Numbered from the stretch's first letter, positions 46,475-56,193 are shown. The stretch is DNA of 64,000 bases from Paenibacillus silagei (GCF_017874735.1 NZ_JAGGLV010000007.1:1-64000), one strand, 5' to 3'. Numbers and translations are program-made. The notes: generated by a model not told the origin, from the letters alone.

Positions 46475-48526
46475 ATGGTGCTTACTTTGGATTCAATTCA
46501 AGTGAAACAAATAACTGGCGTGAGCGCTCAAAAGCAAAGTGAGCTTCACGCCTTTGGCGTCTTTACAGTGAAGGACTTGCTGGAGTATTACCCTTTCCGG
46601 TATGAGGATTTCCGTCCGAAATCTCTCAGTGAGGTCAAACACGGCGATAAGGCAACCGTGGTAGCCAAGGTCATCGGTATTCCGGTACTCCAGCGCTTCG
46701 GAGGCAAGTCCCGCATGAGCTGCAAGATGGTGGCGGAGCCGTGGATGTTCACTGCTACGTGGTTCAACCAGCATTATGCGCGTGAACAACTGACGGTCGG
46801 CCGTGAAGTGGTGCTGACGGGGAAGTGGGACCAGAAGCGCAATCAGATTACGGTGACCAACTATGAATTCCCGGACCGCGGGGAAGGCAAGACAGGGACG
46901 CTGCAGCCGGTATACTCCGTCGGGGGCAAAATTACACAGTCCTGGATTCGCAGAATTATCGGCCAGGCTCTACAGCAGTACGGGGACCTGATCCCGGAGA
47001 TTCTGCCGCACAGCATTATGCGCAAATATGACTTCATGTCACGCAAGCGGGCCATTGCCACGATCCATCAGCCGGAGGATACGCGCGAGGGCCAGCAGGG
47101 AAGGCGCCGGATGGTGTATGAGGAGCTGTTTCTGTTCCAGCTCAAGGTACAAGCCTTCCGCGTGCTGAACCGTGGCCGGATGGATGGTGTAGTTCATACG
47201 GTGGACAATGCAACAGTAAGGCAATTCGTGCGCAGCCTGCCGTTTGAGCTGACCGATGCCCAGAAGCATGTAGAGCTGGAGATTCTGCAGGATATGCGTT
47301 CAGGGCATTGCATGAACCGGCTGCTTCAAGGCGATGTGGGCTCCGGCAAAACTGTACTCGCGGCCATAGCGCTCTACGCGACTGTAAGATCCGGATTTCA
47401 GGGTGCGCTGATGGTCCCGACTGAAATCCTGGCAGAGCAGCATATGCGCTCGCTCACGAGGATGTTCGAACCGTTCGGCATCACCGTGGGCTTGCTGACC
47501 GGGAGCGTATCCGGCCGCAAACGGAAGGACCTGCTGGCCTCTCTACAGATGGGTATGCTGGATGTGGTTGTCGGAACCCATGCGCTGATTCAGGAGGATG
47601 TCTTTTTCCGCAGCCTGGGGCTTGTGGTTACGGATGAGCAGCACCGCTTCGGGGTGAACCAGCGCAGTGTTCTGCGGCGCAAGGGGTACAACCCGGATGT
47701 GCTGACGATGACCGCTACTCCGATTCCGCGGACGCTGGCGATCACCGTCTTTGGCGATATGGATGTGTCTACGCTGTCCGAACGGCCGAAGGGGCGTGTG
47801 CCGATCACCACCTACTGGGTGAAGCCGGATCTGATGGAGCGGGTGATGAACCTGATCAGCCGCGAGATCGGGCAGGGGCGGCAAGCTTACCTGATCTGTC
47901 CGCTGATTGAGGAGTCGGAGAAGCTGGATGTGCAAAATGCGATTGATCTGCATGTGCAGATGTCGCAGGCTTTTCCGGACTATAAGGTGGGCTTGCTTCA
48001 CGGGAGAATGACGCCGTCTGAGAAGGATGAAGTAATGCGGAGCTTCTACAGTAACGAACTGCAGCTTCTGGTGTCTACAACGGTCGTAGAGGTCGGTGTC
48101 GATGTCCCGAATGCTACGCTGATGATCATCATGGATGCTGACCGCTTCGGGCTATCTCAGCTGCATCAGCTGCGCGGCCGGGTCGGCAGAGGGGAGCATG
48201 CTTCCTACTGTGTGCTGATGGCTGATCCGAAGTCGGAGATCGGGCGTGAACGGATGACCGCGATGACAGATACGGATGACGGATTCGAGGTATCACGACG
48301 GGATCTGGAGCTGCGGGGACCGGGGGATTTCTTCGGGACGAAGCAGAGCGGCCTGCCGGAATTCCGGCTGGCGGATATGACCGCTGACTTCGAGACGCTG
48401 GAGCTGGCGCGCGATGATGCCGCTGAGCTGCTGCGGGAGGCTTCATTCTGGACCTCTGCGGATGTTGCGCCGCTGCGCGGGTATTTGCAGCAGGAACAAA
48501 TTTTCCAGGGGGATTTAATTGACTGA
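46475..48526 (+). CDS. recG: ATP-dependent DNA helicase RecG
   Basis: This 683-residue branch-migration helicase remodels stalled forks and Holliday junctions. The N-terminal wedge/OB domain (about 60-150) is followed by Walker A GDVGSGKTVL (about 286), DEQHRFG (about 387), TATPIPRTLA and motif VI QLRGRVGR, then the C-terminal helical hook. The ATG at 46475 has AGGGG at a suitable distance; the ATG two codons upstream abuts the SD. Confidence 0.95.
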   Translation: MVLTLDSIQVKQITGVSAQKQSELHAFGVFTVKDLLEYYPFRYEDFRPKSLSEVKHGDKATVVAKVIGIPVLQRFGGKSRMSCKMVAEPWMFTATWFNQHYAREQLTVGREVVLTGKWDQKRNQITVTNYEFPDRGEGKTGTLQPVYSVGGKITQSWIRRIIGQALQQYGDLIPEILPHSIMRKYDFMSRKRAIATIHQPEDTREGQQGRRRMVYEELFLFQLKVQAFRVLNRGRMDGVVHTVDNATVRQFVRSLPFELTDAQKHVELEILQDMRSGHCMNRLLQGDVGSGKTVLAAIALYATVRSGFQGALMVPTEILAEQHMRSLTRMFEPFGITVGLLTGSVSGRKRKDLLASLQMGMLDVVVGTHALIQEDVFFRSLGLVVTDEQHRFGVNQRSVLRRKGYNPDVLTMTATPIPRTLAITVFGDMDVSTLSERPKGRVPITTYWVKPDLMERVMNLISREIGQGRQAYLICPLIEESEKLDVQNAIDLHVQMSQAFPDYKVGLLHGRMTPSEKDEVMRSFYSNELQLLVSTTVVEVGVDVPNATLMIIMDADRFGLSQLHQLRGRVGRGEHASYCVLMADPKSEIGRERMTAMTDTDDGFEVSRRDLELRGPGDFFGTKQSGLPEFRLADMTADFETLELARDDAAELLREASFWTSADVAPLRGYLQQEQIFQGDLID

Positions 48527-48592
48527 ACAGGCACATCCGGGCACCTGCCTTCATATACTGTGAATGATTGGATATGACAGGAGGTGCTGTAC

Positions 48593-48880
48593 TTGGGTTA
48601 TCAGCAATATGGAATCAGTCCGCAGCTGGTGGATCGCATCAAGCTGAAAATGAAGAATCCGGCGGTCAAGGAGCGCGTCAAGAATATGATTACCGGCATC
48701 TCCAAACAGGAGCTGCAGGATACAGCAGTCGTGCGCAAGCTGGTGCGTAATGCCTCGTCGGTGATGCATGAGAAGCTGACGAACGCACAGGAAGAGCAAA
48801 TTGTGAAATTCGTCATTGCCCAAAAGATTGATCCGAACAATACGTTTCACTTAATCCGCTTATGGGGGATGTTCCGCTGA
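48593..48880 (+). CDS. Stage VI sporulation protein F (SpoVIF-like)
   Basis: This 95-residue helical protein belongs to the SpoVIF family, which helps late spore-coat assembly under GerE control in B. subtilis. The conserved patterns are NPAVKERVKNMI, KQELQDTAVVRKLVR and NAQEEQIVKFVIAQKID. AGGAGG eight bases upstream selects the TTG at 48593 over a GTG that overlaps the SD. It follows recG by 66 bp and is closed by a perfect terminator. Confidence 0.7.
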   Translation: MGYQQYGISPQLVDRIKLKMKNPAVKERVKNMITGISKQELQDTAVVRKLVRNASSVMHEKLTNAQEEQIVKFVIAQKIDPNNTFHLIRLWGMFR

Positions 48881-48921
48881 CAAATAGCGGGCTTCAGGAA
48901 GCTCCGATAGGCTTGTAATCC

Positions 48922-48960
48922 AAAAAGCGTTCCCGTAAGTAACATACGGGAACGCTTTTT
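48922..48960. terminator. Bidirectional terminator between spoVIF-like and yitT-like genes
   Basis: AAAAAGCGTTCCCGTA (48922-48937) and TACGGGAACGCTTTTT (48945-48960) are perfect 16-bp arms around a 7-nt loop, serving both convergent genes. Confidence 0.93.
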
Positions 48961-48994
48961 ACTTGTTCTTCGCCATCCTTGAAGGCTATTCGGC

Positions 48995-49867
48995 TTAGCC
49001 CGGCGGCTTATTGCGGAAAAGCGCTGAGATGCGGTTGTTCCGCGCGGCATTGATCACAATCTTACTATCCTGATCACAGTCATGCACGATAGAGGCGAGC
49101 TGTTCTTCCTCCAGCCTGCTTGCCAGGCAGAAGACCGTACCAGGCTCGCCCTCCGGTCCTGTGGATCTTACGAGCTTCACCTCGCGGTCCAGCGACTGCT
49201 GGAGCTTGCGGCGGATCTCCTCGCATTTGCTGCTGGTAATAAAGACCGCCTGCGTGAGCGAGAGGTCCCTTAAGGAGAACCGCAGCGCTTCAAAGGCAAG
49301 CAGATACGCAATGATACTGTACATCGCCTGATCCCAGCCGAATAATGATCCGCCGTAGAGCAGGATGAGCATATTGAACAGCATAATCGGCATTTCAGCC
49401 GATTTGGGCGGCCCTCCGTTCAGCAGCCGGACGCTCTGCTTCTCGCTTCCGGCGGTCAGCCCTCCGAAGCGTACAGAGATGCCCAGGCCGAACCCGAGAC
49501 ATAGTCCCCCGGCAATAGCCGCGGGCAGCGGCTCGCTGATTGCCGCCGGGAAATGGTGCAAGGCCAGAGACCCTGCCGTCAGACAGATCAGGCCGAGCAT
49601 CGTATACAAGGCAAAGCGGAGATTAATCTGCCTGCGCGACATCAGAATAAACGGAAGGTTAAACAGGAAAAGGAATAATCCAAGCCGCATTTCTGTCACA
49701 TGGGACAGCAGGGCGGATAATCCGGCAATGCCGCCCGGAAGCAGCTTATGCGGCATCAGGAATAGCTCCAGACCCACGGCTGCAAGTAATCCTCCGCCAA
49801 CAGTGGACAGCAGACGCAAGGTCTTGGAATAACGTAAGGGTGCAGCGTTTCTATATCTGACTTTCAT
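48995..49867 (-). CDS. YitT-family membrane protein (DUF161/DUF2179)
   Basis: This 290-residue protein has five or six TM helices (about 20-200), including LPGGIAGLSALLS, and a soluble C-terminal DUF2179 domain starting near 205 (SLTQAVFITSSKCEEI). YitT-type proteins are common in sporulating Bacillota and have no established transport substrate. AAAGGAGG precedes the ATG. It is convergent with the SpoVIF-like gene. Confidence 0.88.
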   Translation of the reverse strand: MKVRYRNAAPLRYSKTLRLLSTVGGGLLAAVGLELFLMPHKLLPGGIAGLSALLSHVTEMRLGLFLFLFNLPFILMSRRQINLRFALYTMLGLICLTAGSLALHHFPAAISEPLPAAIAGGLCLGFGLGISVRFGGLTAGSEKQSVRLLNGGPPKSAEMPIMLFNMLILLYGGSLFGWDQAMYSIIAYLLAFEALRFSLRDLSLTQAVFITSSKCEEIRRKLQQSLDREVKLVRSTGPEGEPGTVFCLASRLEEEQLASIVHDCDQDSKIVINAARNNRISALFRNKPPG

Positions 49868-49928
49868 AAGATTTCCTCCTTTCAGCAGGAAACCGGAATT
49901 TGTGTTGCGGATAACGGTGCTTGCAGCT

Positions 49929-50303
49929 TCATTCAGCGTACAGCCGTACTCCTACGAAATGTGAATTATATTTCAGCGGAAACAGCAGCAGCCGCTTCAG
50001 CAGAATGTAAATGAAGGGGAGCAGAGATACACAGAGCAGCAGCCCGGGAGGTCCGGACTCCAGCGTCAGCGGGTTCTCACGGGGAGCAAGCCGGACGGCC
50101 TGGGTGTCATAAATCTGCGTATGATGCACGCGCACTGGCTGGGCCAGCTTATGCTCATAGCGGTCCGGCCTTACAGAATGCATCTCAGGCTCTTGTTCAT
50201 GCAGCATCTGGAGGGCCATGATCAGAAAAATCAGCAGCAGCACCGGAAGGAACACAGCCTTCAGCAGATCCAGCAGCGTCAGACGCGTCCAATCTCTCCT
50301 CAT
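49929..50303 (-). CDS. Hypothetical two-TM membrane protein
   Basis: This 124-residue protein has an N-terminal TM helix (LKAVFLPVLLLIFLIMAL, about 13-30) and a second near the C-terminus (LLLCVSLLPFIYILL). An extracytoplasmic loop of about 60 residues lies between, Gln/Arg/His-rich. The ATG at 50303 has GGGGGTG upstream. It lies upstream of, and likely co-oriented with, the YitT-like gene. No family was recognised. Confidence 0.6.
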   Translation of the reverse strand: MRRDWTRLTLLDLLKAVFLPVLLLIFLIMALQMLHEQEPEMHSVRPDRYEHKLAQPVRVHHTQIYDTQAVRLAPRENPLTLESGPPGLLLCVSLLPFIYILLKRLLLFPLKYNSHFVGVRLYAE

Positions 50304-50486
50304 GAGAACACCCCCTTTTTTGTACATCGTACTTAAAGCATATCATAGGATCTTAGCAGGACCAAATATAATACGCTATTATTTCAAGGCCTGCGACTGC
50401 GGAATAACGAAGCCGGAGCTGCTACGCTGCGTATTCTCTAGTAAATTGAACTTTTTGTGAAAAAATTATCAGAAGGAGCGGTTAAT

Positions 50487-50903
50487 TTGCATAATGCAGG
50501 CGTATTTAACGGTTTGTACCCGGCAGTTGCCAGCAGCCAGAGCGGATTTTTCACGGAGGGGCCATTCTTGTTAAAGCTTATTCTGCTGCTGATCGCGGGC
50601 TTTGTTACTTACACGATTTGGAGAGGGCTCAAGACCTGGATGACGAACCAGACCAGCCCTCTGCAATCAAGGGTAGTTACGGCTGTTGCCAAACGGACAG
50701 AGGTCTGGGGCGGAAGAGGGTATATGGGGACGCATACGAGTTATTATGTGACCTTTGAATTCCATAATGGCAGCCGCAGAGAGCTTGAAGTGAAGCCGAG
50801 GGCATATGCCATGATTGTAGAGGGGGACCGGGGGGAACTGTCATACCAGGGCAGCCGGTTCAAAGGGTTCGTGCGGGCAGGGATGCAGAGGGACAGCGGG
50901 TGA
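50487..50903 (+). CDS. DUF2500-family membrane-anchored protein
   Basis: This 138-residue protein has one TM helix (LLKLILLLIAGFVTYTIW, about 28-45) and a beta-rich extracytoplasmic domain. VVTAVAKRTEVWGG and YYVTFEFHNGSRRELEV are the conserved DUF2500 pattern. AAGGAG sets the TTG start at 50487; an upstream GTG at 50457 lacks an SD. The function of the family is unknown. Confidence 0.8.
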   Translation: MHNAGVFNGLYPAVASSQSGFFTEGPFLLKLILLLIAGFVTYTIWRGLKTWMTNQTSPLQSRVVTAVAKRTEVWGGRGYMGTHTSYYVTFEFHNGSRRELEVKPRAYAMIVEGDRGELSYQGSRFKGFVRAGMQRDSG

Positions 50904-50974
50904 TTGTTGAAGCGAACGGAGAATGCCTCCATGAAGAGCCGGGAGTAACCTTTGGAATAGCATTTATTTGCAGC

Positions 50975-51041
50975 AAAAAAAATGCAAGGAAGCGGACCGG
51001 TCGCTAAGTGAGCGAGCCCGGGCAAGCTGCCTTGCATTTAT
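50975..51041. terminator. Bidirectional terminator
   Basis: AATGCAAGG (50981-50989) and CCTTGCATT (51030-51038) are perfect arms with inner GGAAGC/GCTGCC pairing, flanked by an A-run and T-rich sequence. It serves the DUF2500 gene and the convergent NlpC/P60 gene. Confidence 0.85.
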
Positions 51042-51052
51042 TGTGTCCTGTT

Positions 51053-51988
51053 CTAGAGCACGCGCTGCATGTGCAGAATTACGTTGCTCCAGTATCCGCT
51101 GTCCAGCTCACTGATCTGCACGCCGGGGTCACCCCAGGTGTGAATGAAATTCCCGCCGCCGATGTAGATACCGACATGACCGGGAACCGCGTCGCTCTCG
51201 AAACGTCCGGGTACGGTGAAGAAGATCAGATCGCCGGGCTCCAGCGAGCTGCGCGATACCCGTCTGCCGATATTGTCCTGATCTTTGGCCAGCCGGGGCA
51301 GATCCACCCCGAATTTCTGAAAGACATGGCGTGTAAAGGACGAGCAGTCGAAGCGCTTGGTCTCTTCATACGGTCCGGCACCGAAATCATAAGGTACACC
51401 GAGAAATTTTTTGGCATAAGAGACCAGCTCGCCCGTGTCCACATTCGATACACTCTGAATCCGCAGCGGCTTCGCAGCCTCCACCTTGGCGGAGTCCTCT
51501 GTATTCTCCCTGTCGGAAGGAGTCGCGATATTGATCTCGCCAGTAACGGGATTCCAGCCGACCTCAGTCTGCAGCAGCTTGGACAAGGCGGTGGGGGTGA
51601 TATAGATTTGACCTTCGCGGCGGACGGGGACATCGGGAAGGGTGATTTTCTGGCCCAATGAGAACACCTGGCTGGAATCCGGCCGTAGCATATACATGAC
51701 ATCACTATAGCCAAGCTTGGTGTATCCGCCGCTTGCCGTGTCATCCTTCATCCGGAAGCCGATAGAGGCGACAGCCGGTTTGAGCGGAATCCAATACTTG
51801 CCTTCCTTGTCGGTAAAAGAATTCTTCTCATAATAGCTGCCTGCGAACGTTCCGGTTGGCGTCAGCGAGTTAACCTTGGGAGTGCTGTCCTTGCTGGTGT
51901 AGCTGCAGGCGGTTGTTCCGGCAATGGCGGTAACTAGGATGGCGGAGGATAGTATAATTTTGCTTGTACGCAGATTGATTATTGGCAT
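51053..51988 (-). CDS. NlpC/P60 cell-wall endopeptidase with copper-amine-oxidase-like N-terminal domain
   Basis: This 311-residue exported protein has a signal peptide (residues 1-27) and a possible lipidated Cys28 in a non-ideal lipobox (TTAC). Residues about 50-160 resemble the stalk or substrate-binding copper amine oxidase N-domain (YWIPLKPAVASIGFR; IYITPTALSKLL). The C-terminal NlpC/P60 domain has the catalytic Cys in RFDCSSFTRHVF and the His in VPGHVGIYIGGG. It probably cleaves peptidoglycan stem peptides. Confidence 0.88.
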   Translation of the reverse strand: MPIINLRTSKIILSSAILVTAIAGTTACSYTSKDSTPKVNSLTPTGTFAGSYYEKNSFTDKEGKYWIPLKPAVASIGFRMKDDTASGGYTKLGYSDVMYMLRPDSSQVFSLGQKITLPDVPVRREGQIYITPTALSKLLQTEVGWNPVTGEINIATPSDRENTEDSAKVEAAKPLRIQSVSNVDTGELVSYAKKFLGVPYDFGAGPYEETKRFDCSSFTRHVFQKFGVDLPRLAKDQDNIGRRVSRSSLEPGDLIFFTVPGRFESDAVPGHVGIYIGGGNFIHTWGDPGVQISELDSGYWSNVILHMQRVL

Positions 51989-52149
51989 GGGGCACGCTCC
52001 ATCTTCAAACTTTAAGGTAAGTTTGTGCAGGACCGCTTTTTTTATGTGCTACGGGCCTTAGCAAACAATGTCAAGAGAAACCGCAGATTGTTGAAGCTAG
52101 GGGATACTCATTGTGCGTATTTTGTAAAATATGGACCTCACTTAAATGA

Positions 52150-52314
52150 TTGACGGGAAATCAACCTACATATAATATATGTTTAATAGATTCGGGGAGC
52201 AGATGGGGACAGGGTGCGGGCCTTCGCTTTAATGCTTTTAAAGATGAAAGCGATAATGCTGGACCGCTAGCCCAGGTTCTCGCGCTGAACCCGTACAAGA
52301 AGAGGGGTAATCTG
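52150..52314 (+). promoter_or_regulatory. Promoter and structured leader of the ABC importer operon
   Basis: TTGACG (52150-52155) with TATAAT (52171-52176, spacing 15) or TAATAT (52173-52178, spacing 17) makes a strong sigma-A promoter. The ~130-nt leader has short inverted repeats such as GCTTT/AAAGC and GGTTC/GAACC but no recognisable T-box or riboswitch. The rest of the gap 51989-52149 is AT-rich, with nothing else identified. Confidence 0.6.
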
Positions 52315-53391
52315 ATGAAGACGAAGAAGATTTGGATGGGGCTAAGTATGGCCTTGATGCTCGTAGCTGCCGGTTGCGGCAACAATAATGCAGCAGTGAA
52401 GAATGACCCGGGCACCGGGAATGCCCCGGCCGCAGCGACGGAAGCTCCTGCCTCGGGTGCAGGCTCCGGCGATGCCAAGTCCTACAAGATTGCCATCTCG
52501 CAATATGTGGAGCATCCGTCACTGGACGCTACCCGTGAGGGATTCCTGGCTGCGCTGAAGGATGGCGGGATTGTCGAAGGGGAGAACCTGAAGGTAGATC
52601 TTCAGAACGCCCAGGCGGATCAAGCCAACAACCTGTCCATTGCCCAGAAGATTGCCGGCGACAAGAACGATCTGGTGCTGGGGATTGCAACGCCTTCGGC
52701 TCAGGCTGTCGTGCAGAATGTGAAGGACACTCCGATTCTGTTCGCTGCGGTAACCGACCCTCTTGATGCCAAGATTGTAAGTGATCTTGAGCATCCCGGA
52801 GGCAATGTGTCCGGCGTATCGGATACCAATCCGGAGTCCATTACCCGCCTGATGAACTTCATTGCGACGCAGTTCCCCAAGGTGAAGAAGCTGGGCCTGG
52901 TCATTAATGAAGGGGAGCCGAACGCTGTAGTGATGGCGGATATCGCCAAGGGCGAGCTGGACAAGCACGGGATTGAGCTGGTCAAGGCGGCGACTACCAA
53001 CACTTCGGAAGTGAAGCAGGCTGCGGAATCGCTTGTAGGGCGTGTAGACGCACTGTACATTACTCTCGATAACTCCGTTGTCAGCGGCGTAGACTCGATT
53101 ATTCAGACGGCTAACGCCAACAAGCTTCCGTTCTTCTCGGCAGACCGTGATACGGTGGAGAAGGGTGCTTTTGCTACGGTAGGCTTCAAATACTTTGATC
53201 ATGGCTACCAGGTCGGCCAAATGGCGGTAGAAGTGCTTAAGAACGGGAAAAGTCCCGGCGATATGAAGGTAATCATGCAGGAGAAGCTGGACTTGGTCCT
53301 TAATCTCAAGGCAGCGGCAGCACAGGGAATTGAAGTGACTGATGCCATGAAGGCTGAAGTGGCTGACCCGGGCAATAATATTATTCAATAA
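52315..53391 (+). CDS. ABC transporter substrate-binding lipoprotein (TrpX family)
   Basis: This 358-residue lipoprotein has a lipobox VAAGC (Cys21), a disordered Ala/Gly/Asn linker to about residue 60, and a type-I periplasmic-binding fold (YKIAISQYVEHPSLDATREGF; ILFAAVTDPLDAKIV). The family includes tryptophan- and nucleobase-related importers. ATG 52315 has GAGGGG upstream; the longer frame starts inside the promoter. Permease and ATPase genes follow. Confidence 0.88.
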   Translation: MKTKKIWMGLSMALMLVAAGCGNNNAAVKNDPGTGNAPAAATEAPASGAGSGDAKSYKIAISQYVEHPSLDATREGFLAALKDGGIVEGENLKVDLQNAQADQANNLSIAQKIAGDKNDLVLGIATPSAQAVVQNVKDTPILFAAVTDPLDAKIVSDLEHPGGNVSGVSDTNPESITRLMNFIATQFPKVKKLGLVINEGEPNAVVMADIAKGELDKHGIELVKAATTNTSEVKQAAESLVGRVDALYITLDNSVVSGVDSIIQTANANKLPFFSADRDTVEKGAFATVGFKYFDHGYQVGQMAVEVLKNGKSPGDMKVIMQEKLDLVLNLKAAAAQGIEVTDAMKAEVADPGNNIIQ

Positions 53392-53460
53392 CCTACAGAG
53401 TTCATAAACAGGGTGCGTCCGAGCTGGGCGCCCTTTGCCGCTTGAGGGAGGAAGTCAGCA

Positions 53461-54390
53461 ATGTATAATTCATTAATCGGGGCTCTGGAAATGGGCCTGC
53501 TCTACGCATTCATGGCACTTGGGGTGTATATAACCTTCCGTATTCTGGATTTCCCCGATCTGACGGTGGATGGAAGCTTCACAACCGGCGGCGCGATTGC
53601 CGCAGTGATGATCAGCAGCGGTTATTCTCCGCTATTGGCGACCTTGTGCGCAATGCTCGGCGGAATGGCGGCAGGAATGTGTACCGGTCTGCTCCATACC
53701 AAAGGTAAAATCAACGGGCTGTTGTCCGGGATTCTGATGATGATTGCCTTGTATTCGATCAATCTGCGGATTCTGGATAAGCCGAATGTCTCCCTGATGG
53801 GGGAGGATACGTTATTCAGCTCCATGAATCCGCTGCTGGTCATGCCTTTTATCGTCGTGCTGGTCAAAATCCTGATGGATCTGTTCCTGCGCACTGATCT
53901 GGGACTAGCCCTACGGGCTACCGGCGACAACTCGCGGATGATCCGCAGCTTCGGGGTGAACACGGATACAACAACCATTCTGGGGATCAGCCTGTCGAAC
54001 GGGCTGGTGGCGCTCTCGGGTGCATTGATCGCCCAGTATTCTACCTTCGCCGATGCGTCGATGGGGATCGGGATGATTGTCATCGGCCTTGCGTCTGTGA
54101 TTATCGGGGAAGCGATCTTCGGTGCGAAGAACGTCTTCCGGGCGACACTGGCTGTGCTGCTCGGCTCCATCGTGTACCGGATCGTTGTCGCTCTGGCACT
54201 CCGGGTATCTTGGCTTAAGGCTTCCGACCTCAAGCTGATCACCGCAATTATCGTCATTATTGCCCTCGTCTTCCCGTCGGTTCAGCGGTACGTGAAGCAG
54301 AAGAGCACGGCCCGCAGACGGACGGCAGAGCTTGCTGAACTGGCTCAGCGCAGCAAGCAGAGAGGAGGGGCCGCCAATGTTGAAGCTTGA
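53461..54390 (+). CDS. ABC transporter permease (TrpY type)
   Basis: This 309-residue membrane protein with about eight TM helices belongs to the branched-chain/sugar-type permease family. Motifs DFPDLTVDGSFTTGGAIAA and the EAA-like GLVALSGALIAQYSTFAD are seen. The cytoplasmic C-terminal tail is basic. Its end overlaps the ATPase gene by 14 bases, so the importer subunits are translationally coupled. Confidence 0.9.
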   Translation: MYNSLIGALEMGLLYAFMALGVYITFRILDFPDLTVDGSFTTGGAIAAVMISSGYSPLLATLCAMLGGMAAGMCTGLLHTKGKINGLLSGILMMIALYSINLRILDKPNVSLMGEDTLFSSMNPLLVMPFIVVLVKILMDLFLRTDLGLALRATGDNSRMIRSFGVNTDTTTILGISLSNGLVALSGALIAQYSTFADASMGIGMIVIGLASVIIGEAIFGAKNVFRATLAVLLGSIVYRIVVALALRVSWLKASDLKLITAIIVIIALVFPSVQRYVKQKSTARRRTAELAELAQRSKQRGGAANVEA

Positions 54391-55171
54391 CAATGTATGT
54401 AAGCTGTTCAACCCCGGCTCGCCGGATGAGAAGGTCGCGCTGCTGGGGATCGATCTTGAACTGAACGCGGGCGATTTCGTAACGATTATCGGCAGTAACG
54501 GTGCCGGCAAATCTACACTGATGAATATTATCTCAGGCGTGATGAAGCCCGATCTGGGGGAAGCGCGTATTGAAGGCAGCTCGATCAGCCATCTGGCGGA
54601 ATACCAGCGCGCACGCTGGATCGGCCGGGTCTTCCAGGACCCGATGGCCGGGACTGCGCCGCATATGACGATTGAGGAGAACCTGGCTATGGCCTACAAG
54701 CGGGGCAAGCCCCGCGGGCTGTCCTTGGGTGTTAATACGCACAGACGTACGCTGTTCCGCGAACAGCTCAGCCGCCTGGGCATCGGCCTAGAGGACCGGC
54801 TGCGGGCCAAGGTGGGGCTGCTCTCAGGAGGCGAGCGGCAGGCGCTGAGCCTGCTGATGGCGACCTTCACCCAGCCTCAGATTCTGCTGCTGGATGAGCA
54901 TACGGCTGCGCTGGACCCTTCGCGTGCCGAGCTGATCACTACCCTAACGGAATCTATTGTCCGTGAGATGAAGCTGACTACACTGATGGTTACCCATAAC
55001 ATGGATCAGGCGATCCGGCTGGGCAACCGGCTCATCATGATGGATAAAGGCTCGATCATCCTCGATTTCGATGAGACGCGCAAAAAGGATCTTACGGTAG
55101 AGCGTCTGCTTGGCGAATTCGAAGCGATCAGCGGACATAAGCTGGCTGACGACCGGATGATGCTGGGCTGA
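54377..55171 (+). CDS. ABC transporter ATP-binding protein (TrpZ type)
   Basis: This 264-residue nucleotide-binding subunit has Walker A GSNGAGKST (about 40-48), signature LSGGERQALSL, Walker B ILLLDEHTAALDP and a switch His in THN. GAGGAGGGG is the SD for ATG 54377. It completes the binding-protein/permease/ATPase set, and a terminator follows. Confidence 0.92.
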   Translation: MLKLDNVCKLFNPGSPDEKVALLGIDLELNAGDFVTIIGSNGAGKSTLMNIISGVMKPDLGEARIEGSSISHLAEYQRARWIGRVFQDPMAGTAPHMTIEENLAMAYKRGKPRGLSLGVNTHRRTLFREQLSRLGIGLEDRLRAKVGLLSGGERQALSLLMATFTQPQILLLDEHTAALDPSRAELITTLTESIVREMKLTTLMVTHNMDQAIRLGNRLIMMDKGSIILDFDETRKKDLTVERLLGEFEAISGHKLADDRMMLG

Positions 55172-55199
55172 TTCAGAATCATCATTCCTGAGCTTCATG

Positions 55200-55243
55200 G
55201 CTTGATCTGCCGCCGGTTTATCCGGCAGCGGGTCAAGCTTTTT
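55200..55243 (+). terminator. Terminator after the ABC importer operon
   Basis: GCTTGA/TCAAGC with inner GCCG/CGGC pairing, followed by five Ts. Confidence 0.8.
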
Positions 55244-55347
55244 GCCATTTCAGGTGCGCTGGTCCGATTCATATCCGGGTATGAGAGGTAAAGTTAAGGG
55301 AAAGAACTTGACTTGAACATCAAACACCAATGGAGGCGACTGCACAT

Positions 55348-56139
55348 ATGACTGCGAACAAACTGGAAGGCAAGGTAGCGATTGTTACAGGAGGCGGCTC
55401 GGGCATCGGCCGGGCATCTGTGCTGGAGTTCGCCAGAAGCGGGGCCAAGGTGGCCCTTCTGGACCGGACGGTAGAGAATGCGGAGAAGGTGGCCGCTCAG
55501 ATCAAGCAGGAGGGCGGCGTGGCCGCTGTATTCGAATGTGATATTGCCGAGCCGCAGCAGGTGGAGCATGCCGTGAAGGAGGTTGTCAAGAAGTATGGAC
55601 AACTGGATATCGTGTTCGCCAATGCCGGAATCAACGGGGCCATGACACCGATTGAGACGATGGACATCGAGTCCTGGGATCAGACGATTCAGATTAATCT
55701 GCGGGGCACCTTCGCCACCGTCAAGTATGCGATTCCCCATCTCAAAGAGAAGGGCGGCAGTATTCTGATCAACAGCTCGATCAACGGTAACCGGGTATTC
55801 TCCAATGTCGGGTTCTCTGCCTATAGTACGACCAAGGCGGGGCAGGTGGCCTTTATGAAGATGGCTGCGCTTGAGCTGGCCCAGTACAAGATTCGTGTAA
55901 ACGCTATCTGTCCGGGAGCAATTACCACGAATATCGATGATAATACCTATCCTTCGGATGATCTCAAGGAAGTGCAGATTGAAGTAGAATTCCCGGATGG
56001 CGGGCAGCCGCTGGAGAAGGGGCCGGGGCGTCCGGATCAGGTGGCCAAGCTGGCGCTGTTCCTCGCTTCTGAGGATTCGGATCACATTACGGGCACGGAA
56101 ATCTACTGTGACGGAGCGGAATCTCTCCTCCACGGCTAA
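55348..56139 (+). CDS. Short-chain dehydrogenase/reductase (SDR)
   Basis: This 263-residue NAD(P)-dependent oxidoreductase has the cofactor motif TGGGSGIGRAS (about 14-24), NAGINGA, a catalytic Ser-Tyr-Lys set (SSINGNRVFSNVGFSAYSTTK) and a C-terminal GTEIYCDGAES. It is of the classical type, similar to glucose/ribitol dehydrogenases. GGAGG lies 11 bases before the ATG at 55348. Substrate unknown. Confidence 0.88.
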   Translation: MTANKLEGKVAIVTGGGSGIGRASVLEFARSGAKVALLDRTVENAEKVAAQIKQEGGVAAVFECDIAEPQQVEHAVKEVVKKYGQLDIVFANAGINGAMTPIETMDIESWDQTIQINLRGTFATVKYAIPHLKEKGGSILINSSINGNRVFSNVGFSAYSTTKAGQVAFMKMAALELAQYKIRVNAICPGAITTNIDDNTYPSDDLKEVQIEVEFPDGGQPLEKGPGRPDQVAKLALFLASEDSDHITGTEIYCDGAESLLHG

Positions 56140-56193
56140 TCCTTCTATAAGTCACTCATCGCTCATAGGATGGGATAAGTGAAGTCTTCTCTG

